DNA of 57,822 nucleotides from JAFGDH01 sp964441265 (GTDB taxonomy: Archaea; Aenigmatarchaeota; Aenigmatarchaeia; QMZP01; QMZT01). Positions 26,929 through 35,607 of this stretch are shown here, piece by piece. Within the stretch, counting starts at the first letter, position 1, and each line of letters opens with the position of its first letter. The notes beneath the pieces were generated by a model that did not search any database, was not told the origin of the DNA, and saw nothing but the letters and a program-made list of their open reading frames with translations. Where the stretch lies: positions 1-57,822 of the forward strand of contig CAYYKJ010000009.1 in NCBI GenBank assembly GCA_964441265.1, in the 5' to 3' direction. The translations under genes and the position numbers were made by a program.

Positions 26929-26942
26929 TTTATAAATATAAA
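26929..26942 (+). promoter_or_regulatory. TATA box of the tRNA-Ser gene
   Basis: TTTATAAATATAAA, ending 26 nt before the first tRNA base at 26968: standard archaeal TATA spacing. Confidence 0.7.
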
Positions 26943-26967
26943 GCCGTTTAGAATACAATTAAACCAC

Positions 26968-27255
26968 GCCGGGGTACCGAAGCGGCCGTTCTGCCTCGCC
27001 GGCAGAGCTGAAAACGGGCCGGACTTGAGAACTGGATATAATGAGCCCGGATTTCCATCCGGACGATGAATTCATGGCTTGACTCGGATAGTGGCGGCAA
27101 ATGAAGAGCATGCTTCCAGGATATCCGGTTGGTCTCTGACCTTCGCAGGTTCGAAACCACGCTTTTTCATAAAAGCGTGGGAGCAAAATGGAGCCACCGT
27201 CGCTAACGGTGTCGTTTGCTCCTGGCTTCCAAAGGCGGATCTCCTGCTCCCGGCG
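26968..27255 (+). tRNA. tRNA-Ser(UGA) with three introns
   Basis: Exons at 26968-26988, 27013-27029, 27123-27155 and 27242-27255 give an 85-nt type II tRNA. Acceptor GCCGGGG pairs with TCCCGGC (last pair G-U), discriminator G73, no encoded CCA. The anticodon arm is CCGGA-CTTGAGA-TCCGG (anticodon UGA), the variable arm GGTC-TCT-GACC, and the T-arm GCAGG-TTCGAAT-CCTGC. Each intron has BHB pairing: intron 1 (24 nt, D-loop) helix CGGC/GCTG with bulges CGT and AAA; intron 2 (93 nt, position 37/38) helix CTTG/CAGG with bulges AGA and ATA; intron 3 (86 nt, position 59/60) helix TTCG/CGGA with bulges AAA and TCT. Cutting after the second base of every bulge gives exactly the mature arms above. Ser identity is supported by the long variable arm and G73. 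Confidence 0.92.
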
Positions 27256-27256
27256 C

Positions 27257-27263
27257 TTTTTTT
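27257..27263 (+). terminator. Oligo-T terminator of tRNA-Ser
   Basis: TTTTTTT starting two bases after the discriminator base; typical archaeal termination signal. Confidence 0.65.
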
Positions 27264-27293
27264 ATTTAAGTGAGCCCAGACACGTTTTTAGAC

Positions 27294-28223
27294 ATGAGGG
27301 ATTATCTCTTCGCTGTGACAGCCTCCATTTGTTTGGGGACGATCGGAATCTTCGTGAAGCTGATCGGATCCGAGATACACTTCATGACCCTCAACTTCTT
27401 CAGGGTCTTCTTCGGGTTCCTTTTCCTCCTCGCTGTCGTTCCCTTTCTGGACAGGAAGGCCTTCAGTATCAGCAAAAAGGACGCGAGGGATTATTTCCTC
27501 ATAGGGTTGATGATCGCGGTTTCATTCTCTACATACAACATGGCCATGCTGCTGGCACCTGTGCAGAACGTGGTGATGATAGGGAACTTCTCCGTGTTTT
27601 TCGTCATGATCACGGGATATCTCCTGCTCAGAGAGAAGGTGACTAAAACGAAACTCATCACGCTGATCATCGCTCTGGTGGGGCTTTCAATAATAAATCC
27701 TTTCGACATAACCAGCGTGGCGATCACCGGTAACCTCCTGGCCTTTGCCGATTCTTTCCTGTACGCCCTGATACTGGTTGAGATGAGGAGGGAGGACACG
27801 AGCCACACGATAGGTGACGTCCTGTGGTTCTTTCTTTTCGCCTCCCTGGTGCTGTCCCCGGCCCCCTTCATATTCGGTCTCGGGAACCTCTCCGGTGTGA
27901 TAATGTACGTCATTCTGCTGGGGGCCGTGTCCACCGGAATGACATACCTTTTCCTGAACCTGTCTTTGGAGAGGATAGAGGCGGAGATGGCCTCGATAGT
28001 GAGCCTGCTGGTTTCTTCGGTCGCCGCGATCGTCCTGGCCGTGGCCGTGATATCAGAGCCCCCGCACCCCGCCATACTTCTGGGAGGGGGGATCGTGGTT
28101 CTCGCTGGGATCTATCTGGAGCTGCACAGGAAGAACCTTAAAACAGAGGGGGACATATTCAACGTCTTCAGGCAGTGGTACGAGAAACGTAAAGAAGGTA
28201 AACCGTTTCTGAGATCGGGTTGA
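27294..28223 (+). CDS. EamA-family (DMT) transporter
   Basis: A 309-residue protein with about ten transmembrane segments and two EamA repeats. The ATG at 27294 (MRDYLFAVTASICLGTIGIF) is preferred to a GTG at 27270 because TTTATTTAAG (27262-27271) is then at TATA distance. Family members export amino acids, nucleotide sugars or other metabolites; the substrate cannot be told. The C-terminal about 25 residues (KTEGDIFNVFRQWYEKRKEG) are cytosolic and basic. A second, divergent EamA gene lies at 40250-41140. Confidence 0.85.
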   Translation: MRDYLFAVTASICLGTIGIFVKLIGSEIHFMTLNFFRVFFGFLFLLAVVPFLDRKAFSISKKDARDYFLIGLMIAVSFSTYNMAMLLAPVQNVVMIGNFSVFFVMITGYLLLREKVTKTKLITLIIALVGLSIINPFDITSVAITGNLLAFADSFLYALILVEMRREDTSHTIGDVLWFFLFASLVLSPAPFIFGLGNLSGVIMYVILLGAVSTGMTYLFLNLSLERIEAEMASIVSLLVSSVAAIVLAVAVISEPPHPAILLGGGIVVLAGIYLELHRKNLKTEGDIFNVFRQWYEKRKEGKPFLRSG

Positions 28224-28304
28224 GCATTTTCTTGATATCGTAAATTTTTTGACCCGAAAATGTCGAAAGAAACAGCAAACGGGAGAAGGGTTCTTGAATC
28301 TATA

Positions 28305-28895
28305 TTATACCTTATTTATCTTCCCCTTCGGTTCTGTCTCCGAGAATATCTCCGCCCTGAACTTGAGTATCTGGGTGTCCTTGGATTTCCATGATTCCGG
28401 GTCGAGCCCCGCCTTCCAGCACAGGTTCTCCAGGTATGCCTTGATGTCCCAGCCCTGCTCTCCCGGGACCTGGGGCAGGAGAAGGCCGTTCTGGAAGTCC
28501 TTCTTTATGATCAGGCCGTCTTTTCCCAGTTCTATCTTTTCGAAATATTCGGCGGGATCCTTGGCCTCTATTTCCTCCGGCTCGGTGAGTATGGAAACCT
28601 CCACTATTATCCTATCGAGATCCTCTTCTTCCAGGGGAGGGAACCTCGGATCCCTGGTGACCTCGGTGGCGGAGCGGATTATTCCCATTATAAGGGGGAG
28701 CGTCGGGTAGGGGTATCCTATGCATCCCCTCAGTTTCCCGTCCGGGTGGGTGTGTATGGTGGTGAAGACCCCTCTCATGGTCTTGAAATCCTCCGGGAAT
28801 TCCGCGGGGTTGGAGAGCGTCCTGTTGTTTTTGAGCCAGAACTCCATTGCCTGCCTGGCCAGATTCACCGCGAATTCCCCCTTTTTCTTGTCCAT
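28305..28895 (-). CDS. AMMECR1 domain protein
   Basis: A 196-residue protein with the AMMECR1 hallmark LRGCIGYPYPTLPL (near 54-67) and typical flanks (RGVFTTIHTHPDG, DPRFPPLEEEDLD, LLLPQVPGEQGWD). The family is found in archaea and eukaryotes; the molecular function is unsettled. In many archaea it neighbours Memo-like or radical SAM genes, but not here. The ATG at 28895 begins MDKKKGEFAVNLARQAMEFW, the normal family N-terminus. Confidence 0.93.
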   Translation of the reverse strand: MDKKKGEFAVNLARQAMEFWLKNNRTLSNPAEFPEDFKTMRGVFTTIHTHPDGKLRGCIGYPYPTLPLIMGIIRSATEVTRDPRFPPLEEEDLDRIIVEVSILTEPEEIEAKDPAEYFEKIELGKDGLIIKKDFQNGLLLPQVPGEQGWDIKAYLENLCWKAGLDPESWKSKDTQILKFRAEIFSETEPKGKINKV

Positions 28896-28971
28896 AATCT
28901 AAATAATGCCCGCCCTTGAATTTAAGCGTTCCCGTCCATCCGCCGGGGCGGGGCCCGGGAGGGTTAGAAAA

Positions 28972-29931
28972 TCATATCCCGTATTCCTTCAGAAGCTTGT
29001 TCATTTCCCTTATGAAGGGCTTCATTTTGCCGGTGGGTATCCTTGCTCCGGCTGCCTGGGGATGACCACCGCCGGATCCTCCGGTTTTTGCCGCCGCCCT
29101 GGAGCAGAACTCGTTGGCCGGGATCTTGTAGTCCCGGATTCTCATGGTGACATCCAGATGGGAGCGCTTGGAATGTATGGCCAGCCCTATCTTGGCGTTC
29201 TTAACGGTGGAGGCGAACAGGGCGGAGGGGCCCCTGAAGCCGAACATGGACAGGTCTTTCACGTATCCCACTTCCCCGGATTTCATGGCTTCTCTCTTGA
29301 CCGCCTCGTAAAGCTTGAACTCCTCGTTGACCACTTTCCCCGACACCTTTACCAGCCCGGCCACCTCGGAGGGGTTGCCTCCCGTGGCGAGCTTTCTCAC
29401 TATCCTCCTCTTGGCGTCGTAGCTGTCGAAGTTGTCATGTTTTATGCCCAGCACGATGGTGGACGCCTCGAAATAGAGCGCCCTTGCATCCCAGTTCAGG
29501 AGGCGGTGCTTGACGAAGCCCGTGTTCTGGGAATAGTCCCCTATCGCACCGTATATGGCGGCCCACACCCTCTCCCGGGGGATGGAGTCCTGAAAATACC
29601 TGTAGATCAGTTCGGATGAGCTTGCGTTTCCGGTCACGTAGAGGGCGCACTTCTTGAGCCGCTTCGCATCCTTTTTGCTGATGGGATGGTGATCGAAATA
29701 CATGATTTCGGAATCGCTCTTTCCGAAGAATTTCAGGATTTTGTCCGTGTCCCTTTCCGTGAGGGCTATGTCGCATATGACCACCCTTTCTCCCCTGACC
29801 TTCCGGAGATCATTATACAGTGACACCGGCTTGGTGAAGAAAACCTCTGACCGGGGGAACTTGGTCAGGGCGACCGCCCCCGCGCATATCCCGTCGCAGT
29901 CGGAATGGGTCAAAATCACGGTCTTTTTCAT
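28972..29931 (-). CDS. DHH/DHHA1 family phosphoesterase
   Basis: I place the start at 29931 (MKKTVILTHSDCDG, 319 aa): GGGAGGTG lies 7 nt upstream, and an in-frame extension to 30168 would add 79 unrelated residues across the neighbouring promoter. DHH motifs: HSDCDG (8-13), VICDIAL, FDHHP, and the DHHA1 glycine motif GGSGGGHPQAAG near the C-terminus. Such proteins are Mn-dependent nucleases or phosphoesterases (RecJ-like, NrnA-like, or cyclic-dinucleotide types). The compact size suggests an archaeal RecJ/NrnA-type exonuclease or oligonucleotide/cyclic-dinucleotide phosphodiesterase; these cannot be separated here. Confidence 0.88.
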   Translation of the reverse strand: MKKTVILTHSDCDGICAGAVALTKFPRSEVFFTKPVSLYNDLRKVRGERVVICDIALTERDTDKILKFFGKSDSEIMYFDHHPISKKDAKRLKKCALYVTGNASSSELIYRYFQDSIPRERVWAAIYGAIGDYSQNTGFVKHRLLNWDARALYFEASTIVLGIKHDNFDSYDAKRRIVRKLATGGNPSEVAGLVKVSGKVVNEEFKLYEAVKREAMKSGEVGYVKDLSMFGFRGPSALFASTVKNAKIGLAIHSKRSHLDVTMRIRDYKIPANEFCSRAAAKTGGSGGGHPQAAGARIPTGKMKPFIREMNKLLKEYGI

Positions 29932-30046
29932 CGCGTCCGCACCTCCCGTAGCTGGTAAATATTTGGTTTGATGCACTAAAAAGGTTGTGAGAAAACCGAG
30001 ATTTTGCTCATAAATTTTATATGACCACTTTCCCGGTTCTAATTGT

Positions 30047-30178
30047 ATGGAGCGGATAATATCCAAACTGAGGCTGGAAGAAGCGGATCCCGAAAACCCG
30101 ACAAACATGTGCAAGAAGACAGTCGATAGGATAAGAGAGTATAAGAGTTCAAATGGGGCATCGGTCAAATCTAATTAG
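30047..30178 (+). CDS. Small hypothetical protein (43 aa)
   Basis: An ATG at 30047 opens a 43-residue frame (MERIISKLRLEEADPENPTN, then charged residues ending VKSN). TTTATATG at 30015-30022 is at archaeal TATA distance, and the next gene starts 22 bp after its stop, so it looks like the first gene of a small operon. Sequence is helical and charged with a single Cys; family unknown. Supported by promoter position and codon content rather than homology. Confidence 0.5.
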   Translation: MERIISKLRLEEADPENPTNMCKKTVDRIREYKSSNGASVKSN

Positions 30179-30200
30179 CCCCGGAGGCAATACCTTAAAC

Positions 30201-30662
30201 ATGGACAGGAGATTCTATCTTGCCGTTGCCGTGATACTCGTATCCTTTTCGTTCGTTTTCTTCGGTCTCTCTCATATATCGGATATCAACGGCGGGAGTT
30301 CGGTATGTTTCAATGGCAGATGCTTCGGGGTGGAGGTCGCTTCCACGTCTGCCGAGAGGGCTGAAGGGCTCATGAACAGGGATTCCCTTGACCGTGGAAG
30401 GGGCATGCTTTTCGTCTTCGGGAGCGAGGGGATCAGGGGCTTCTGGATGAAGAACGTGCGCTTCCCCCTCGACATGGTATTCATGGATGGTGACGGGAAG
30501 ATAACCGAGATAAAGAGAAACGCGGAGCCGTGTTCAGAGTCCTGCCCGTCCATAACGCCGGGGGAGGAATTCTCCTATGTACTCGAGATAAACGGAGGCC
30601 TTTCGGAAGAAATGGGGCTGGAGAACGGGGACCGGGCGGAAATTTTCATGGAATTGGTGTAG
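30201..30662 (+). CDS. DUF192 family exported protein
   Basis: With the ATG at 30201 (MDRRFYLAVAVILVSFSFVF, a membrane or signal segment; GGAGG upstream) the product has 153 residues. The DUF192 signature is clear: LMNRDSLDRGRGMLFVF, GFWMKNVRFPLDMVFMD, and a C-terminal LEINGG...GLENGDRAEI. The family forms a small beta-barrel of unknown biochemical role, often exported. It probably shares a promoter with the 43-aa gene before it. Confidence 0.88.
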   Translation: MDRRFYLAVAVILVSFSFVFFGLSHISDINGGSSVCFNGRCFGVEVASTSAERAEGLMNRDSLDRGRGMLFVFGSEGIRGFWMKNVRFPLDMVFMDGDGKITEIKRNAEPCSESCPSITPGEEFSYVLEINGGLSEEMGLENGDRAEIFMELV

Positions 30663-30737
30663 GATTAAATATGGTTTTCAGCTTGCCTTTACAATACTCT
30701 ATCGATTTAATTTACAGATAAATTGAATTTGATGTAA

Positions 30738-33700
30738 TTATATGTTTTTCAAACAGGCGAACCATCTTTTATTGCCGTTTTCTGAGCATGCATAATGTTC
30801 TATATTCGGTTGTTCACTACAATCAATGCTGTATTCATTCGTATCAAAATCTTTGTCATACCATAAATAATGACCACTGTTGGATGGACTAGCTGTCCAA
30901 CCGGTCGCGGAGTATTCACTTCTCAAATGAAATTCATCGCAGACAGATGCTGCCTGTTGTATGGTTGGTAAAGTTGCATCGTGCGAGTTACAAATTTGTA
31001 CGGCGCCATTATAATCAGCATCTTGGGGGTAGAAAGATTTCCAGCACATATCCGTCCCTTCTGTATTTATTTTTGTCCAACCTGAAGGACAATTTCCATT
31101 TTCTTCTTCAGTGCAAATCCCATCTTTACATTCGTTATCGCAATCCACTAATTTCGTCCCGTGTAACTTCCCTTGGCCGTCAGGGTTGTCATAACACCAT
31201 TTCTCCAGCACCTGTAGTTTATCCTCTGAACAAGAATCCCATATTTCATAATCCGAACCGTCAGAATCTACACCGTAAACCTTCCCTCTCACATTTTTGT
31301 CATCAACAGAATCGGTATCTGTACAAGCAGGAGTAATTTCTAGTTTATCTCCATTCTCTTCTTCAATGCAAGTCCCATACTCACAGCCATTTGGGCAATC
31401 ATAACTGTCACTCCATACGTCAAGTGGATCAGAATCAGGGTAAGTGAGAGTCCGGCAGGAATATTCTATGAGCCTGTTGCTATCTATGCAATAATCATTC
31501 CATTCTCTGATTTCTGGGCCATGACCTCTTTGGTGTCTGCCGTAAGCGGTTCCACTTTCAAAATAATTCTTTCCATCATCCGAATCTGTACATTTTTCGG
31601 CTGTTGTTTTAAACATGTCTTCATTGCCGTCAAAATCCTTATCAATTATGATAAATTGCTGTTGATAATAACCATGAAATGTACCGCTTTCTATGATTGT
31701 TCTGTAATAGTTCCTGGATATTGATTTGTTATTCGTTATTGTGATTAAAAATTTGCCCTGTATATCATATTTCCAATCTGTTGATTTGAAAATGGCCACT
31801 CCATTATTGATTTCTGAACTATATTCTTTGCCGCCAATTCTGATTTTCGCGAGACCTTCAGTTACCCCGTCTATACCTATCATGATAACGTAATCGTTTT
31901 CTATATTCTGTTCAAAGTCTTTGATACCGAAGAAGTAGAATGTGTCCCTTGCTCCATCATCATGATCGATATAATCCGTGAAAGTTACGGTCTCTTTGTA
32001 CAACCCGATCGGGAATTTTTCCATTGCGAGCTCTTCTGCACGATACCAACCCAAACCGGTTGGTGAACCATCCGAATCTCTATCCCAAGGTGTTTCGAAA
32101 TGATAGGTAGGATATTCGCTACCTGACATATCGACAATCTCAACTTTGAAATCCGAACTCTGCATGTCAGTATAATAATAACCATCTTCTCCTTGACTTG
32201 TTCTTATCCATTCAGGGATGGCATCAAGATCATTTTCTCCGACTCCCCACCATAACCTACCATCATGAATAGCGTACCCAACGGCAAACTGTTGATCCCC
32301 GTTAATTCCGTATGGTCTGATAGTATTCAATACATATATACCTTCATCAAGTTTTTTTCCGTTGAACACGGGCAAGGTGTTAAGATATGATCTCAGGGGC
32401 TGGCCATTCAATTCAGGTACCAAGGTTTCCCACATGTTAATAATATCATCGCGGTTAGATCTCCAATCGGTGTTTTCTCTGATTTTTTTATAATATGCAG
32501 CCAAGAAATCTTTCATGAAATTAGGGTTTTCTCTGACCATCATCTGTATTGTTGTAGCTGCGATAGAATATCTGCTTTTTTGTCCTCCGCTATGCGTCCA
32601 GAAATCCCCGGCTCCTGTCCATCTGTTGTTTTTTATAGAATCATAATAAGTGGTTCTTGAACTCCAATATTGGTACGGTTTCCAACTTAGCAGCTTAATA
32701 GTTGCTGAGTGGTTTGGGTAGCTGCGCACATATTCATGCATAATCTCAAATGCCATCCCTTCTGCGGTTGCTTCTTCAAAACCGGTCAATGCTTCGCTGT
32801 ATTCCCAATTTTCATCGCTTGTTATAGTATATTTGCCTTTCCATGCATGGACAAATTCATGGGTAATCAATCTGGGTACGAAATCCGTATCCGTTAAGAA
32901 CGTCCTTCCATTATCTACAACCATGAAGTAACTACTGTCCTCACCGGTGTTTCTGATTAAAATATTGAAGCTTTCTGCTGGAGGTCCAAGATAGAGATAC
33001 ATGATGGGGAAAACTCTTTTAAGAAAATCTCTGTATTTTGTTTCGGCATCTTCAGGAAAATTTTCTGAAAATGTATAGCTAATTTTATTAGATGATTCAC
33101 CTACTTTGGGGAATTCAATTGAAGATAAATCTATTGTAAACTCTGGATACTCTTCTACAAGACTATTATCTTTTGCATATTCTGTGAACCGACCCTTTAT
33201 AATTTCTTTCCCGGTCAAACCAAATTTACTAAAGTATACGGGTGCGTATTCGGAATAATGACCTCCATAATAAATGTTCCATTCCTCTGAGCCTAGTGTT
33301 TTCAGGCTAAGTGAATAACTGCTGTCCGTAGGATTGGACCATTTAATAATTATATCTTCACAACCTACTTCAAAATAAGCATTTATCCCCGAATTTTCTA
33401 TTTCGATTTTTTCGATTTCAACAAATTCCGGTTCTCCGGGGAAACTCTTATAGTCTTTTGGATCGAAACCATATTTAATCTCTGCTAAATCTGTCATCCC
33501 ATCTCCGTCTGTGTCCGTAAAATTTCCTGAAAGATATTTTATCAGATCATTCGGAGCTGTGGGATTCGTCCAACGCGATGAGAGTTGGGATGGCTTAGTA
33601 TCCGGTTCTGTTATTATTGGTGAAACCATAGATTTGTCATCATAAGAATCCGGATCTGTTGGCCGGTTGTCATAATAAGACCATTTTTCTTTTTCGTTCT

Positions 33701-34220
33701 GGGTTATTTTTGTTTTTCCCCCTTCGCATTTCCCATCCACTCTGCATTTTTGATTTCTGTGGCAACCACAATCTTGGCATTTGTCAATTAATTCACCGTT
33801 ATCACAGTATTTTGGTTTGAATGAAGAGCATTGTCCATGGGGTGTTCCATCTGGGCATGTTGCATTTAAGATGTCTCTTTTTTGTGTTTTATCATCACTC
33901 TTCATTATGCATTTTATTTCATCTATATTTGCCCATATTATAAGTTTCAGGTTTGTTTCAGGATCTTTTACGGTTGCCCTGTAATAATCATCTACATTTA
34001 TGTATGGGTTATCGCAATCTGTCCTGATGTCCTCAATGAATTCCGCAACCTCTTCTTTGGTGAATTTAGTGATGATTATCTCTGCGTTCGGGTGTTCTTC
34101 CATGAATTCTTGGGCAATTGGAGTTGTCTCCGCAATGTTCTCTAAGTTAAAAGAGGTGCATCCTGAGGCGAGAACTATCCCGAGGAATATAGGTAATATG
34201 ATGTATTTTTTGGCCTCCAT
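30738..34220 (-). CDS. Lipoprotein metallopeptidase-like surface protein
   Basis: A 1160-residue protein starting with a lipobox signal (IILPIFLGIVLASGC), so probably lipid-anchored. It has Cys-rich units (CPDGTPHGQCSSFKPKYCDN) similar to those in the S8 protease, a calcium-type repeat (DTDGDGMTDLAEIKYGFDP), and a zinc-metallopeptidase motif THEFVHAW (HExxH, near residue 453) followed at about 27 residues by FEEATAEGMA, whose Glu may be the third ligand. The C-terminal about 110 residues look C-type-lectin-like (CPSGWTKI...MCWKSF...GAVQICNSHDATLPTI). The gene is visibly more AT-rich than both flanks, suggesting separate origin. The family of the peptidase is not identified. Confidence 0.75.
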   Translation of the reverse strand: MEAKKYIILPIFLGIVLASGCTSFNLENIAETTPIAQEFMEEHPNAEIIITKFTKEEVAEFIEDIRTDCDNPYINVDDYYRATVKDPETNLKLIIWANIDEIKCIMKSDDKTQKRDILNATCPDGTPHGQCSSFKPKYCDNGELIDKCQDCGCHRNQKCRVDGKCEGGKTKITQNEKEKWSYYDNRPTDPDSYDDKSMVSPIITEPDTKPSQLSSRWTNPTAPNDLIKYLSGNFTDTDGDGMTDLAEIKYGFDPKDYKSFPGEPEFVEIEKIEIENSGINAYFEVGCEDIIIKWSNPTDSSYSLSLKTLGSEEWNIYYGGHYSEYAPVYFSKFGLTGKEIIKGRFTEYAKDNSLVEEYPEFTIDLSSIEFPKVGESSNKISYTFSENFPEDAETKYRDFLKRVFPIMYLYLGPPAESFNILIRNTGEDSSYFMVVDNGRTFLTDTDFVPRLITHEFVHAWKGKYTITSDENWEYSEALTGFEEATAEGMAFEIMHEYVRSYPNHSATIKLLSWKPYQYWSSRTTYYDSIKNNRWTGAGDFWTHSGGQKSRYSIAATTIQMMVRENPNFMKDFLAAYYKKIRENTDWRSNRDDIINMWETLVPELNGQPLRSYLNTLPVFNGKKLDEGIYVLNTIRPYGINGDQQFAVGYAIHDGRLWWGVGENDLDAIPEWIRTSQGEDGYYYTDMQSSDFKVEIVDMSGSEYPTYHFETPWDRDSDGSPTGLGWYRAEELAMEKFPIGLYKETVTFTDYIDHDDGARDTFYFFGIKDFEQNIENDYVIMIGIDGVTEGLAKIRIGGKEYSSEINNGVAIFKSTDWKYDIQGKFLITITNNKSISRNYYRTIIESGTFHGYYQQQFIIIDKDFDGNEDMFKTTAEKCTDSDDGKNYFESGTAYGRHQRGHGPEIREWNDYCIDSNRLIEYSCRTLTYPDSDPLDVWSDSYDCPNGCEYGTCIEEENGDKLEITPACTDTDSVDDKNVRGKVYGVDSDGSDYEIWDSCSEDKLQVLEKWCYDNPDGQGKLHGTKLVDCDNECKDGICTEEENGNCPSGWTKINTEGTDMCWKSFYPQDADYNGAVQICNSHDATLPTIQQAASVCDEFHLRSEYSATGWTASPSNSGHYLWYDKDFDTNEYSIDCSEQPNIEHYACSENGNKRWFACLKNI

Positions 34221-34259
34221 ATTGAATTAATTATTTATTTTGCTAATAAAAGGAATTAA

Positions 34260-35564
34260 TTATATCTCTACCTCGAATTTCCTCTTAAGTTTCTCCTCCA
34301 AGAGCTTTTCCAGGTCCTTTATCATGTCCTTTGTCTTTTCCTTCTCCGATTCCAGGGCGTCCGAGAGGTCCTCAATCTCCTTTTCCGTCTCGCTTATGTC
34401 CCTCTCCATCCCCCCGATCTCCTTCTCCTTCCTGTCCTTCTCCTCGGTCGCCTTGGAGGATTTTCTTTCTTTGATCATTGAGTCCAGCTCACCGGATATT
34501 TCGGAATATTTTTTCTTAAGGGCGGAAAATGTTTCCTTCTCGGCTTCCATGAGCAGGTCGAGGACATGCTCCTTGTCGCTTCCCTTGAGACTGACCTTTT
34601 CCTGATCCATCAGCTCCTTGGTTTTCCTGAGCACACTGCCCAGTTTGTTTTCCCCTCCTTCGGAGAGGAATGTCTTGGTGGGGGAGTGGAGTATCCTGTC
34701 GAAGTCTTCCGCGATTCCCTTCTCCCCCTCCTCCGTCCTCATGAAGTATTCTATCTTTTTCATGGGCCTCTTTATCTCAGAGAGGCGGTTCCTTATTTCC
34801 GCCTCCAGTTCCTTCCTCTGTTCCTTGGATTCCTCTATCTTTTCCTCGATGGCCGTCATTCTCTTGTATACCCCGCTTTCAGTGAATTGCTTTAGCTTCT
34901 CCTTCTCCGAATCCAGCATCTTCTCGAGGTTGTCCTTCCTTTTTCCGAACTCCTCCAGTTTTTCTTCCATCTCTGAGACCCTTTCTTTCTGCCCGGATAT
35001 GCTCTTCACCGCCCCGGATATCTCTTTTTCCAGCCACATCGCCCCTCCGCCGGACCCTATTATGCTGTTCAGCGAGGAGAGGGAGTCCTCTATGGACTTG
35101 AGCTTCTTTATTATCTCTCCCGTCTCGTGCTTGAAATAGCGGCTCAGAAGGAATGCCTGCTTGGGGTCGGTGTTCTTCAGGTCGGAAGCGATCTTTCCGG
35201 CCTTCTCGTGGAAGGATTTCAGCTCCTCGTATCCCATCCTCCCGAGTGAAGGAACGCTCCCCAGCAGGGAATAGCTCCTCTTGACATAGTTGTTCTTTAT
35301 CATGTTTATCTTGGCGTAGGTGCGGTCCTGTTTCTCGAAGGATTTGGCCTCCAGGAAGCTGTTCAGTTCCTTTATCCCCGAGAAATGCTCCTTTATCTCG
35401 CCGTATATCTCCTCGGCCTCCCTCTTCTCCCTTTCCAGCCTGCCGGATATGATTTCCTTCACCCTGCTTTCCAGGGAGTCCAGCTTCACGCTGACCGGCT
35501 TCCCCTCCTCGGCCGGCTCCTCAGGGGGCTCCTCCTTCTTCCTGAAAATGTCCAGAAATCCCAT
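34260..35564 (-). CDS. Long coiled-coil protein of unknown function
   Basis: A 434-residue protein beginning MGFLDIFRKKEEPPEEPAEE. Residues about 30-90 and 190-430 are strongly helical and rich in Glu/Lys heptads (MEEKLEEFGKRKDNLEKML, KEIEDLSDALESEKEK), predicting coiled coil. The middle (about 85-160) is less charged and may be globular. No signal peptide. The short amphipathic N-terminus could touch the membrane. I do not recognise the family; it is codirectional with the pyrophosphatase, 43 bp away. Confidence 0.75.
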   Translation of the reverse strand: MGFLDIFRKKEEPPEEPAEEGKPVSVKLDSLESRVKEIISGRLEREKREAEEIYGEIKEHFSGIKELNSFLEAKSFEKQDRTYAKINMIKNNYVKRSYSLLGSVPSLGRMGYEELKSFHEKAGKIASDLKNTDPKQAFLLSRYFKHETGEIIKKLKSIEDSLSSLNSIIGSGGGAMWLEKEISGAVKSISGQKERVSEMEEKLEEFGKRKDNLEKMLDSEKEKLKQFTESGVYKRMTAIEEKIEESKEQRKELEAEIRNRLSEIKRPMKKIEYFMRTEEGEKGIAEDFDRILHSPTKTFLSEGGENKLGSVLRKTKELMDQEKVSLKGSDKEHVLDLLMEAEKETFSALKKKYSEISGELDSMIKERKSSKATEEKDRKEKEIGGMERDISETEKEIEDLSDALESEKEKTKDMIKDLEKLLEEKLKRKFEVEI

Positions 35565-35607
35565 AATGATTGAATAGTACCTGAAGCTTAAAAAAAGTGA
35601 ATGTTCT

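Noticed and set aside
30047..30168. The 79-residue N-terminal extension of the DHH protein up to 30168
   Set aside because: It would cross the opposite-strand promoter and small gene, has no family similarity, and a strong ribosome site precedes the internal Met at 29931.
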